The position numbers and the translations under genes were made by a program. The notes under the pieces were generated by a model that worked only from the letters and a program-made list of their open reading frames with translations, was not told where the DNA came from and did no database searches. This document shows, piece by piece, positions 27,901-34,682 of a stretch of 64,000 bases of DNA. How positions within the stretch are numbered: position 1 is the first letter of the stretch; each line of letters starts with the position of its first letter. Origin of the DNA: Paludibacteraceae bacterium (GTDB taxonomy: Bacteria > Bacteroidota > Bacteroidia > Bacteroidales > Paludibacteraceae); contig JAFSPA010000012.1 of the NCBI GenBank assembly GCA_017443145.1, positions 124,001 to 188,000 of the forward strand, in the 5' to 3' direction.

Positions 27901-28717
27901 TCTTGAGCCACTCCTGCTTCGTGTAGTGCATACGATTCACATCGTCGAGGAAGTGGTTAGTACTCAAACAAATCAACCGGTCATGCGCCTCCGCATGCTC
28001 TTCTTCTACAAAATGGGCATCATTGGTTGCGATAATCTTTACGTTGTATTTGCGAGCTAACTCTATCAGCACAGGATTCACCTGTTTCTGCCGTTGGTAG
28101 GTTGATTGGTCGCCGCCTGGCTTCTGCGTCTCATGGCGTTGCAACTCGATGTAGTAGTCGTCGCCGAACACGCGCTTGAACCACTGTACCGTCTCTTCGG
28201 CTTTGTCCATCTCGCCTGACATGATATATTGCGGCAGCTCACCACCAAGACAGGCTGAGGAGCAAATTATGCCTTCGTGGTATTGCTCCAGCAGCTCGCG
28301 GTCGATACGGGGAGTATAGTTAAACGCATCGTCCATAAATCCCAGGCTCACTATCTTACACAGATTGCGATAGCCTTGCATGTTCTTGGCTAACAAGATA
28401 AGATGCCAGCCGGAACGGTCTATCACGTAACTCCGTCCTTCGCCGGAGATTGCCTCGTCGTTGAGTTTGCTGTGACGGCCGCGACGTGCACAATAAGCCT
28501 CGCAACCCACTATCGGCTTGATAATGGTTTCGCCGGCTTCCTTGTTCACTTTCTTGCAGTAGTCCAGGAACTCCTTGATGCCATACATGTTACCGTGATC
28601 CGTGAGCGCAATAGCGTGCATACCTGTCCGCACACATTTATCCACAAGGTCCGGCACCTTGGACATCCCGTCTAATACGGAATAGTGGCTATGTACATGA
28701 AGATGTGTAAACTCCAT
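24935..28717 (-). CDS. dnaE: DNA polymerase III alpha subunit
   Basis: 1260 residues from ATG 28717 (MEFTHLHVHSHYSVLDG). A longer frame to 28801 contains the promoter at 28734-28766 and is rejected. Order: PHP domain with HLHVHSH (5-11), polymerase palm with VGPGRGSAAGSVV (about 395-407) and the catalytic acids in PDIDTDFDDEGRGRV (about 432-446), fingers/thumb including GIHACGVII (near 570), then the helix-hairpin-helix region near 905-930 and an OB fold near 1075-1150 (HFGGIVSSAEE). The replicative polymerase. Complete and typical. Confidence 0.97.
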   Translation of the reverse strand: MEFTHLHVHSHYSVLDGMSKVPDLVDKCVRTGMHAIALTDHGNMYGIKEFLDYCKKVNKEAGETIIKPIVGCEAYCARRGRHSKLNDEAISGEGRSYVIDRSGWHLILLAKNMQGYRNLCKIVSLGFMDDAFNYTPRIDRELLEQYHEGIICSSACLGGELPQYIMSGEMDKAEETVQWFKRVFGDDYYIELQRHETQKPGGDQSTYQRQKQVNPVLIELARKYNVKIIATNDAHFVEEEHAEAHDRLICLSTNHFLDDVNRMHYTKQEWLKTPEEMAAIFSDIPEALANTQEVADKVEIYDIDSKPIMPKFPIPESFGTEEQYGSRLKLEAAYLEHLTMEGALKRYGKERLETDEQLKERIRFELDTINNMGFPGYFLIVMDFIRGAREELGVSVGPGRGSAAGSVVAYCLRITDLDPLKYDLLFERFLNPDRISLPDIDTDFDDEGRGRVLEWVSKKYGETHVAHIITYGVMAAKSAIADVSRIQRVPLERANQIKALIPERGFPDNIKDEKGKSPKVNLKNCYKYVDELRQLVNGGEPEIQSMLNYAQQLEGTIRQVGIHACGVIIGADDLTNFAPLSSVEDKDLHKRVLVTEYDGHVIESVGLIKMDFLGLKTLTIINECIKNVKRARGEEIDIDKIPIDDPETYKLFQEGRTVAVFQFESAGMQKYMKELKPTVIGDLIAMNALYRPGPMQYIPQFIRRKQGLEPVTYDIPIMEKYLKDTYGVTVYQEQVMLLSRLLANFTRGESDKLRKAMGKKQMAILQELKGKFLEGGKANGHDPKVLEKIWTDWEAFASYAFNKSHAACYSWVAYQTAYLKAHYPAEFMAANLTVSKDDIKEVTKFMDECKAMRINVLEPDVNESELNFTVNKNGDIRFGLGGVKGIGEAAVEAIVKEREANGKYKDIYDFLERVNLQACNKKTVESLALSGAFDCFEGIYREQLVGISDKGEMMLDVLMRYGNMYQQDKANSQNSLFGDMGFGVEISKPDLPKVPHMSTIERLNKEKNLIGIFLSAHPLDEFEFEINDLCDTTAEELNRFDGWRTPEARTAAAKLAEEEAEDPDAAPRHDPKEWISKHENQPLHFGGIVSSAEEAVSQKGNPYGRYVIEDYTGSYKVTLFGEAYRKCAPLLKPNLYVYVTGTIQQRGANSKYYRAKPYEEAEYEFAVLNVELLKDVQAKHVESITLRIPVEQITKEFNDELAEQIRKHPGQVKIKIQVFDELKQNLITFVSQGKPISIDKDFYHWLRLQELDGVMTHKIN

Positions 28718-28733
28718 AATCCCAAAATCGGCC

Positions 28734-28766
28734 GCAAAGGTACAACAAAAAAATGAATTGTGCAAA
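28734..28766 (-). promoter_or_regulatory. Promoter of dnaE
   Basis: -33 TTTG (TTTGCACAA), -7 TACCTTTGC, 16 nt upstream of the chosen start. Confidence 0.78.
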
Positions 28767-28805
28767 GATTTATAAGAAAAAAAATTATATTTTTTATCCA
28801 AATTA

Positions 28806-28838
28806 TTTGTCTATGTCAGCAATTTGTAGTAATTTTGC
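28806..28838 (+). promoter_or_regulatory. Promoter of the lipoprotein gene
   Basis: -33 TTTG, -7 TAATTTTGC; diverges from the dnaE promoter. Confidence 0.75.
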
Positions 28839-28844
28839 AGCGTG

Positions 28845-29037
28845 AAATGAAAATAATGTCTATCCAAAGAGAATACAACCTGCGAATTACCCCCCCCATG
28901 CGGGATATTTAACCATTCGCGAGAGATAACCGACTAACAGGCGGCTGAGACTTTGTGTCCCGGTCGCTTGCTGTTTATATTATAAGGAGAAAAAATCAAC
29001 AAAATTTATCTAACAACTTAACAAATTTAACAGCATT
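28845..29037 (+). promoter_or_regulatory. Structured 5' leader with an 8-C tract
   Basis: About 190 nt between the predicted transcription start and the ATG. First element: GCGAAT (28882-28887) pairs with ATTCGC (28915-28920), enclosing a run of eight C (28890-28897) next to ATGCGGG. Second element: GCGGCTGAGAC (28941-28951) pairs with GTCCCGGTCGC (28957-28967), 11 bp with one mismatch and a 5-nt loop. An A/T-rich stretch with AAGGAG follows. Possible cis-regulatory RNA; no known class matched. Confidence 0.45.
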
Positions 29038-30090
29038 ATGAAGAAAATTTATCTGGCACTGATGTGCTTTGCAGTTGTGACGATGTTCACGGCCTGCAAT
29101 GAAAAGAAAACGAACGCACCTGAAGAGCAGACAACCCAAGACCCGAGCAAACCAACCGATGATCCGGATAATCCAGCATCCGGCTGGGCAGAGGCATACC
29201 GCAAAGCCGCTCCGGGTATCTACATGAACGGCAACCAGTTACTCGCAAAAGGAACGGACGGAAGTGCTTTCCATATCGAAGATGTAACGGTTTTCCCGAG
29301 AACAGAGGCAAAGGGCGCCCTGATGACCAGTTGTCAGTTTGGCGCATATCATGCTTACGACGGTAAGTGGAGTACTTATGAATTCTGGCAGGAATATTAC
29401 AATGAAATGGACGACAATGTCTTCACAAACGATTTCAAAGATACCATCTTCTACAAAACTCAGACGGAATGGGACGAGTCGTCAAAAGAGATGATGGAAG
29501 CTACATACGGACCACATTTTATGTACTTGAGTAACTATACAAAGATTGCAGACGCTTCCGATTTTGAAGGTACTTACAAAGAGATTGCCAAACGTTATCA
29601 AACGCAAGGACCGATTGTTCCGCCTTCGAAGATGGTGCTTCAATACAAAAAAATGAATTGCCAGTGGCTGAGCGAATTATATCCAAAGGATATGGAGGAT
29701 AAAGGTTATGTGTTCAAATATACCGGTTCGGGCAAGATTGCCTCAATGGAAGTGGACCGAGTGTTTGAATGGGGCAAGAGTGTGAATAATCCTAAGGTGG
29801 ACTGGCTGCCGAAGTGCAATATTGACGACGTGGCATATGTGATTGTTAAGATTGACGGTGCCACAGCCGAAGATGTAAAAGCGTATATTGCAAAGATTAA
29901 GAAAGAAGGACACTATTTGCAGATTACTGCAAACATAGAAGAAGATGGATATATTGCGTTTGGAGCGGATAGTGACAACTATGATATGTCGGAAGGAAAG
30001 GTCGGATATGTTTATCCGACATATGAAGTTCTTTTCTTTAATGGAATTCTAACAATCGAATTTACCGTGTCCAAAGTCGGAGGGGTATAA
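29038..30090 (+). CDS. Lipoprotein of unknown function
   Basis: 350 residues. Type II signal peptide with lipobox FTAC (Cys20) followed by a Thr/Pro/Asp-rich linker (about 21-48), as in surface-exposed Bacteroidetes lipoproteins. The rest is a soluble domain rich in Tyr, Trp and acidic residues; I do not recognise a family. Central part with YNEMDDNVFTNDF and KMNCQWLSELYPKDMED. Monocistronic: own promoter, long structured leader, and a strong terminator at 30153-30186. Confidence 0.7.
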   Translation: MKKIYLALMCFAVVTMFTACNEKKTNAPEEQTTQDPSKPTDDPDNPASGWAEAYRKAAPGIYMNGNQLLAKGTDGSAFHIEDVTVFPRTEAKGALMTSCQFGAYHAYDGKWSTYEFWQEYYNEMDDNVFTNDFKDTIFYKTQTEWDESSKEMMEATYGPHFMYLSNYTKIADASDFEGTYKEIAKRYQTQGPIVPPSKMVLQYKKMNCQWLSELYPKDMEDKGYVFKYTGSGKIASMEVDRVFEWGKSVNNPKVDWLPKCNIDDVAYVIVKIDGATAEDVKAYIAKIKKEGHYLQITANIEEDGYIAFGADSDNYDMSEGKVGYVYPTYEVLFFNGILTIEFTVSKVGGV

Positions 30091-30116
30091 TCGGAGATAA
30101 GTACTCCGGGTAGAAT

Positions 30117-30145
30117 AACGTTTAACGAGTTAACGAATTAACGAT
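30117..30145. repeat. 7-8-bp tandem repeat (AACGTTT/AACGAGTT type)
   Basis: Four units starting AACG between the lipoprotein stop and the terminator. Confidence 0.55.
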
Positions 30146-30152
30146 TAGTGAG

Positions 30153-30186
30153 AAAAGTGCAGGATTCACCAAAATTCTGCACTTTT
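30153..30186. terminator. Bidirectional terminator
   Basis: AAAAGTGCAG / CTGCACTTTT, perfect 10-bp stem with a 14-nt loop, A tract and T tract on the two sides. Serves the lipoprotein gene and, on the other strand, paralog 2. Confidence 0.88.
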
Positions 30187-30206
30187 TAGTTATCAGCCGT
30201 CAGCTA

Positions 30207-30713
30207 TCAGCCTTTTGGATGGCGGGCTTTGAGTTGTGCGCGGAGTTCAGCGGCTTGTGCTTCGAGGATTTCGGCTTGGTGACGGAGCATATAGTCCGAC
30301 GTGTCTTCGGAAGCGGTTTTCTCTGCAGCTTTCTCGGAGATTTCGGCGAGGTATTGCTCATACCAAGCTTCGAAAGGATTATCGAGCTTCCATTGCTTTT
30401 GCAACATGGCGAGCTTCCAGCCTTTGGCGGTTGGATAGGATCTGTTGTTTGGTCCGATACGCATAGCATCTTTCCACTCTTGGGTAATGAGAGCTGCCTG
30501 TTGTTCGTTGTTCCAGAGTGGAGTTAGTTGTTTTTGGGCAGCAGCAAAGGAGAGTGAGTTCCATTTCTGTTTGGGTGATTGATGCTGTTGGTAGTCTTCG
30601 CGTCTTGCGCGGAAGAGTTGTTGTCCTTGCGGGCCTTCGTAGTAGTAGCCCTTACTGAATTTACCTTCTTTGCCGTGCCTAATGAGGACGGATGTTTCGT
30701 TAATTACTTTCAT
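30207..30713 (-). CDS. Conserved protein of unknown function, paralog 2 (array-associated family)
   Basis: 168 residues, paralog of the product at 2132-2650. Conserved blocks in the same order: GKxxKGYYYEGPQGQQLFR (about 17-35), SPKQKW (about 45-50), LWNNEQ and TQEWKDAMRIGPNN (about 66-91), KGWKLAMLQKQWK (about 97-109), PFEAWYEQYL (about 112-121), EKAAEKTASE and a C-terminal helix YMLRHQAEILEAQAAELRAQ (about 141-160) with a heptad pattern. Cytoplasmic, no signal or membrane segment. The leader holds an 11-bp array (30788-30875). No standard promoter was seen between the array and the upstream DUF4421 gene, so it may be read through from that operon. Function unknown. Confidence 0.75.
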   Translation of the reverse strand: MKVINETSVLIRHGKEGKFSKGYYYEGPQGQQLFRARREDYQQHQSPKQKWNSLSFAAAQKQLTPLWNNEQQAALITQEWKDAMRIGPNNRSYPTAKGWKLAMLQKQWKLDNPFEAWYEQYLAEISEKAAEKTASEDTSDYMLRHQAEILEAQAAELRAQLKARHPKG

Positions 30714-30787
30714 AATGATATCAATTAGGTTGTTTTTATATGTTAGTTATTCGTGTAGAATTCTTTGATCACGGTATGGTCTCGCTT

Positions 30788-30875
30788 GACCGCTGTTTCA
30801 CTGCCGTTTGAGTGTTGTTGATTTTTCGCTCGACCGTCGTTCCACCGTCGTTCGACTGTCGTTCGACCGTCGTTA
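30788..30875 (-). repeat. 11-bp-phased repeat array 2, upstream of paralog 2
   Basis: On the plus strand, units start at 30788, 30799, 30810, 30821, 30832, 30843, 30854 and 30865. The last four are nearly identical (type GACCGTCGTTC), preceded by a T-rich unit (ATTTTTCGCTC at 30821). The array follows GGTCTCGCTT. Same layout as arrays 1 and 3 but with a different unit sequence. Confidence 0.85.
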
Positions 30876-30892
30876 TTCGACGCACTCTAACA

Positions 30893-30965
30893 GGTGTGGT
30901 TGTGGATGGTGTTGTGGGTGTGGTTTGGTTGTGGTAGGTGTGGGTGTAGTTTGGTTGTGGATGGA
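30893..30965. repeat. G/T-rich ~26-bp tandem repeat, about three copies
   Basis: Units of the type GGGTGTGGTTTGGTTGTGG repeat from the end of array 2 to the stop codon of the DUF4421 gene. The plus strand contains many GG/GGG runs (quadruplex-prone); the minus-strand transcript would be C/A-rich and unstructured. Confidence 0.7.
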
Positions 30966-32099
30966 TTAGAAGCGGACACCGAAATAGATGTTGGCTTTCC
31001 AGTCCCAGGTCATGATGTAGGAGTCGATGACGGTGTTGTAGTCGAGGTCAAGATCCTCGCGGTCAATCTGGATGAGTTTATCACGGGCACGAAAACGGAT
31101 GTTATTCGCTACGCATGTGGCCGCTAACACAAATCGGTCATTGATGTTCCATACAAGAGCGATTTTGGCATTACCGGTGAAGAAGACCGGAAAACGTCCC
31201 TTAAGTTTACGGCTGAAGACCAGATTATAGTCGTCTTTATCATTATGCCAAAACATACGGCTGTCACCCGTCACGAGCATATGGTTAAAGACCGTAAGCA
31301 TCGGCGTAGCAGACAGATGGAGTAGGAACTTACCCTTATTGGGTGTATAGTTGTAGCCGTATCCAACACCTATAGCCAGCTGATACAGTTCCAACTCGCG
31401 GACACCACCTGCTTGAGCAATGTAGTTCTCGTCGTCGAACTCGAGACCCGCATAGCGGAAGTCCAGATGTGCCAAGACCGAACCGGCTGATTTGCGCTGG
31501 ATATACGACTGTTTGAAAGCTGCAGGCATGGAGAACTTCTTGCGGTTAAAGGCATAGTAGCCGGAAACAAAGAGTGTGGTTACATCGACATCTCCCGCAT
31601 CAATCTCAGTCCGCTTATTTAAGCCCGATAAGTCAATACTACCGCGCGCGTAGGAAGTCTTACGGCGTAAGATATCGATACCGAAAGCGTTCTGAATAGC
31701 GGAGAAGCTGAAGTTTGAATAGCCCTTGAATAAGTCTATTGCGTATCCGACACTCAGATTACGGAAAGCTATCTGCAGACCCATCTTGGGCGTTACGTTT
31801 GAGTGCATGTTGGCATCAATGTTGCCATAATATGGCACGTCATGCGCCACCAAAAACGTGTGCACACCACTTGCCTCGCTGTTGTAAGCTATGCGCCAAC
31901 GGTACTTAGGCAGCACAATATAATTGGTATCAATATTGCGCATATAAAAGTTATCCGCAAAGGTGACAAACTTCGTCCAGTTCTGCTTTGCTTTGGATAC
32001 TTTAACCGTTGTGTCCTGCTCGGCAACAGGGGCTTTCTTCGCCTGTACAGAGGTCAAGCCAAGTAAGATAACTGCTATGAGTAGGGTGATGCGTTTCAT
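30966..32099 (-). CDS. DUF4421 family outer-membrane protein
   Basis: 377 residues. Signal peptide (about 1-20), then a beta-rich body with alternating aromatic/small residues and a C-terminal Phe (NIYFGVRF), consistent with an outer-membrane barrel. The DFYMRNIDTNYI-type N-terminal segment (NFYMRNIDTNYIVLPKYRWR, about 51-70) is what I associate with DUF4421. Function unknown. Follows the DUF389 gene by 6 nt. Confidence 0.7.
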   Translation of the reverse strand: MKRITLLIAVILLGLTSVQAKKAPVAEQDTTVKVSKAKQNWTKFVTFADNFYMRNIDTNYIVLPKYRWRIAYNSEASGVHTFLVAHDVPYYGNIDANMHSNVTPKMGLQIAFRNLSVGYAIDLFKGYSNFSFSAIQNAFGIDILRRKTSYARGSIDLSGLNKRTEIDAGDVDVTTLFVSGYYAFNRKKFSMPAAFKQSYIQRKSAGSVLAHLDFRYAGLEFDDENYIAQAGGVRELELYQLAIGVGYGYNYTPNKGKFLLHLSATPMLTVFNHMLVTGDSRMFWHNDKDDYNLVFSRKLKGRFPVFFTGNAKIALVWNINDRFVLAATCVANNIRFRARDKLIQIDREDLDLDYNTVIDSYIMTWDWKANIYFGVRF

Positions 32100-32105
32100 G
32101 TCTTT

Positions 32106-33425
32106 TTAGCGGACGAGGACTTCGACGTGCGGGGTTTGGAGGCGGACGGTGAGCCAATTCTGGATGTGCTTGAGGTGTTCACGTGAAAGGGGCTTCTTGG
32201 TATTGAGTAGCACGATAACCGAGGTCTCTGATCGAGCGAGTGTGACATCCGTAATCTCAGACCACTGTGCCCGCAGTTCGTCGGTAATCTGTTTCGTAGG
32301 AAGGCGTAATGCCTCAAAAGCTTCAATCTGTGCATTGAGCACACGAATAGAGTCGTCTCTTAGTCGCATCTGTTCTTCGGTGGAAGCCAGCCAATCCTTC
32401 ATTATTTCCGTTTCACTGAGGCGGTGCACATCGATGGTAGCATCCTCGTGGAAGAAAAGTTGCGTGTGGGCTATACCATGTTTTTCCGCCTCTGTATATA
32501 AGAATGCTCGGGAATCGTTACTGAGTTTCTCACCGGCAAGACGCAGCGTCAGTTTGTATGGTTTGACAGAAGTGTCGATGGAGTAATTGAAGATATATGT
32601 CCCGCCGATATTCTGGTTTTCTTTGATAAAATGTCGCGCTTCTGTGGCAAACTCATTCTCGCGGACGATGTTATAAGCACTAAAGACACTGGGTGCCAAA
32701 ACGACAAGGATGAGCAGGCTGTAACTGATAATCTTTCTCCAAGAGCGTTTATCCTGTTCTACTGCCAATGGGAAGCCTAAGAACTTAACTGCCAAATATG
32801 TGGCCAGTGCGATGAAGACACAGTTGATGAAGAATAGGTATAATGCTCCTCCGGCATAATGCCAGTTATGTTGGGCAATACCATAGCCGACAGTGCACAA
32901 AGGCGGCATTAAGGCGGTAGCAATGGCCACACCGGATATAACAGTTCCTTTTTCTTTACGTGATAGTTCCAGTATGCCTGCCACGCCACCGAAGAAAGCA
33001 ATCATCACATCGTAGATAGAGGGATTCGTACGCGCCAGTAATTCTGTAGGATTGTCCGTCTCAAGTGGCGTTACCAAGAAATAGAGGGTCGATGCTATCA
33101 AACTGATAGTGAACATGATACCTAAGTTCTTGAGCGAACGGAGTAGTAACTTCGTGTCATTGGTGCCAAGTCCCATACCAAAGCCGATAATAGGGCTCAT
33201 AAGCGGCGATATTAACATGGCGCCGATGATAACCGGAATAGAATTGACATTTAGCCCGACACTGGCAATGACAATAGCGGTGAAGAGGATATATATTGTA
33301 GGTCCACGAAACGGGATGTTATTGCGAATATTCTCACTGGCGGCATTGACATCGATATAGTCCGCCAATTGCAGCTGCTCTCTAAAGAACTTGCGTGCTT
33401 TGTGTTTGAATTCTTTGCTTGTCAT
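32106..33425 (-). CDS. DUF389 (TIGR00341) membrane protein
   Basis: 439 residues. Residues 1-40 cytoplasmic, then seven or so helices (about 42-265) with the DUF389 hallmark GAMLISPLMSPIIGFGMGLGTND (about 68-90) and ATALMPPLCTVGYG (about 169-182). The C-terminal 170 residues are a soluble domain with two alpha/beta subdomains (LRLAGEKLSNDSR; a coiled stretch near 350-395), in keeping with the longer Bacteroidetes members. Function unknown; possibly ion or small-molecule transport. Between an O-methyltransferase and DUF4421. Confidence 0.85.
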   Translation of the reverse strand: MTSKEFKHKARKFFREQLQLADYIDVNAASENIRNNIPFRGPTIYILFTAIVIASVGLNVNSIPVIIGAMLISPLMSPIIGFGMGLGTNDTKLLLRSLKNLGIMFTISLIASTLYFLVTPLETDNPTELLARTNPSIYDVMIAFFGGVAGILELSRKEKGTVISGVAIATALMPPLCTVGYGIAQHNWHYAGGALYLFFINCVFIALATYLAVKFLGFPLAVEQDKRSWRKIISYSLLILVVLAPSVFSAYNIVRENEFATEARHFIKENQNIGGTYIFNYSIDTSVKPYKLTLRLAGEKLSNDSRAFLYTEAEKHGIAHTQLFFHEDATIDVHRLSETEIMKDWLASTEEQMRLRDDSIRVLNAQIEAFEALRLPTKQITDELRAQWSEITDVTLARSETSVIVLLNTKKPLSREHLKHIQNWLTVRLQTPHVEVLVR

Positions 33426-33433
33426 ATTGTGTA

Positions 33434-34072
33434 TTATTTTTTATGTATCAATGTTAACCCGTCGCGGAGGGGTAGGATAACTTGTTCGAGGCGCGGATCG
33501 GCTGCCACCTTGTCATTGAAAGCACGCAAACCGAGCGTTTGTTTGTCGCGGTCATATGCCGAATCGATGATGTGACCATCCCACAGCGTGTTGTCGGCAA
33601 GTATCCATCCGCCGGGAACGACTAACGGATAAACGAGGTCGAGATATTCGGAGTACTCGCGCTTGTCGGCATCTACGAACACAAGTTCGTATTTGTGATT
33701 TGTGATTTGTGATTCGTGATTTAGGATTTCTTTGGCGTCGCCGATGATGAGGTGGATTTTGTTGCCTAATGGGGAGAGGGCAAGATTGTGACGGATGACG
33801 GGTTCAAGTTCGTCGTTGTGCTCGATGGTGATGAGCTCGCCGTCTTCCGGTAGTCCTTCTGCCAGACATAGGGCAGAGTAGCCGGTGAAGGTGCCCAATT
33901 CAAGGATGCGCTTCGGCCGTATCATCTGCGACAGAAAAGACAGCACGCGTCCTTGCACCTGACCGGACAGCATGTGCGGGTTCAGAATATGAATATTTGT
34001 GTCTCGATTGATGGCCGATAGCACTTCATTTTCCGGCGAACTATGTTGCTCTATGTACTCCTCAAGTGACAT
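33434..34072 (-). CDS. Class I SAM-dependent O-methyltransferase (caffeoyl-CoA/catechol type)
   Basis: 212 residues. SAM-binding LELGTFTGYSALCLAEGL (about 57-74), acidic loop LITIEHNDE (about 79-87), metal-binding VFVDADKREY (about 130-139) and ADNTLWDG (about 155-162), as in the divalent-metal-dependent O-methyltransferase family (PF01596). Substrate unknown. A five-unit heptanucleotide repeat (33692-33726) in the coding sequence encodes NHESQITNHK just before the metal site. Promoter overlaps that of lrp on the other strand. Confidence 0.88.
   Translation of the reverse strand: MSLEEYIEQHSSPENEVLSAINRDTNIHILNPHMLSGQVQGRVLSFLSQMIRPKRILELGTFTGYSALCLAEGLPEDGELITIEHNDELEPVIRHNLALSPLGNKIHLIIGDAKEILNHESQITNHKYELVFVDADKREYSEYLDLVYPLVVPGGWILADNTLWDGHIIDSAYDRDKQTLGLRAFNDKVAADPRLEQVILPLRDGLTLIHKK
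33692..33726. repeat. Heptanucleotide repeat inside the O-methyltransferase gene (TTTGTGA, 5 units)
   Basis: Five 7-bp units, last two degenerate, encoding a loop upstream of the metal-binding aspartates; frame kept. Confidence 0.85.
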
Positions 34073-34111
34073 TTTTCTACTAAAATAGCTGGTTTTTTAT
34101 CAAAAATCGCT

Positions 34112-34144
34112 GCAAAAGTAGTAAAAAACTTGCATATATCCAAA
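34112..34144 (-). promoter_or_regulatory. Promoter of the O-methyltransferase operon
   Basis: -33 TTTG, -7 TACTTTTGC, minus strand; shares 16 bp with the lrp promoter. Confidence 0.72.
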
Positions 34145-34161
34145 AAAAGTTGTACTTTTGC
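34129..34161 (+). promoter_or_regulatory. Promoter of lrp
   Basis: -33 CTTG (CTTGCATATAT), -7 TACTTTTGC. The -7 box lies inside the longest frame of the lrp gene, which fixes the start at 34182. Confidence 0.78.
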
Positions 34162-34181
34162 AAGCAAATTTTATTAGTAGT

Positions 34182-34637
34182 ATGGAAAAAATAGACAAAT
34201 TAGACCGTCAGATCCTGCGTGTTATTACGGAAAATGCGCGAACTCCATTCAAAGATGTGGCGGAAGAATGTGGTGTGAGCCGCGCGGCTGTGCACCAGCG
34301 CGTACAGAAGATGCTGGACAACGGCGTGATACTCGGTTCAGGCTATCAGGTGAACCCGAAGATGTTAGGCTATAACCTGTGCGTGCTCATCGGCATCACT
34401 CTCGAGAAAGGCTCGATGTACAAGGACGTGACTAAGGCACTCGAGAAGATACCCGAAGTGGTGGAAACGCAGTTTACGCTTGGCGCGTACTCGATGATGG
34501 TGAAAGTGTTTGCCAAGGACGACCAAGACCTTATGCGTATCCTCAACGGCAAGATACAGGAGATAAACGGCGTGGCAAATACAGAGACACTTACGTGTCT
34601 GGACCAGAAAATTTATCGGAATGTACCGATAGAGTAG
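34182..34637 (+). CDS. Lrp/AsnC family transcriptional regulator
   Basis: 151 residues from ATG 34182 (MEKIDKLDRQIL); the frame extending to 34158 runs into the promoter. N-terminal winged HTH (about 4-60: NARTPFKDVAEECGVSRAAV as turn and recognition helix) and a C-terminal RAM/ligand-binding domain (about 66-145). Members respond to amino acids. Its promoter overlaps the divergent O-methyltransferase promoter, so autoregulation would probably also affect that operon (inference). Confidence 0.92.
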   Translation: MEKIDKLDRQILRVITENARTPFKDVAEECGVSRAAVHQRVQKMLDNGVILGSGYQVNPKMLGYNLCVLIGITLEKGSMYKDVTKALEKIPEVVETQFTLGAYSMMVKVFAKDDQDLMRILNGKIQEINGVANTETLTCLDQKIYRNVPIE

Positions 34638-34678
34638 TTGATAGTTGATAGTTGATTTTTGATATTTGATAGTTGATA
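34637..34678. repeat. Heptanucleotide tandem repeat (GTTGATA/TTTGATA, 6 units)
   Basis: Six 7-bp units fill the gap from the lrp stop to 4 bp before the trpS ATG. Confidence 0.88.
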
Positions 34679-34682
34679 TTTT

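Noticed and set aside
28930..28970. GGCTGAGA string suggesting a TPP riboswitch
   Set aside because: The other conserved TPP core (CTGAT...GG.TAATGCC.GCG) is missing, and the string is part of a simple hairpin before a lipoprotein gene.
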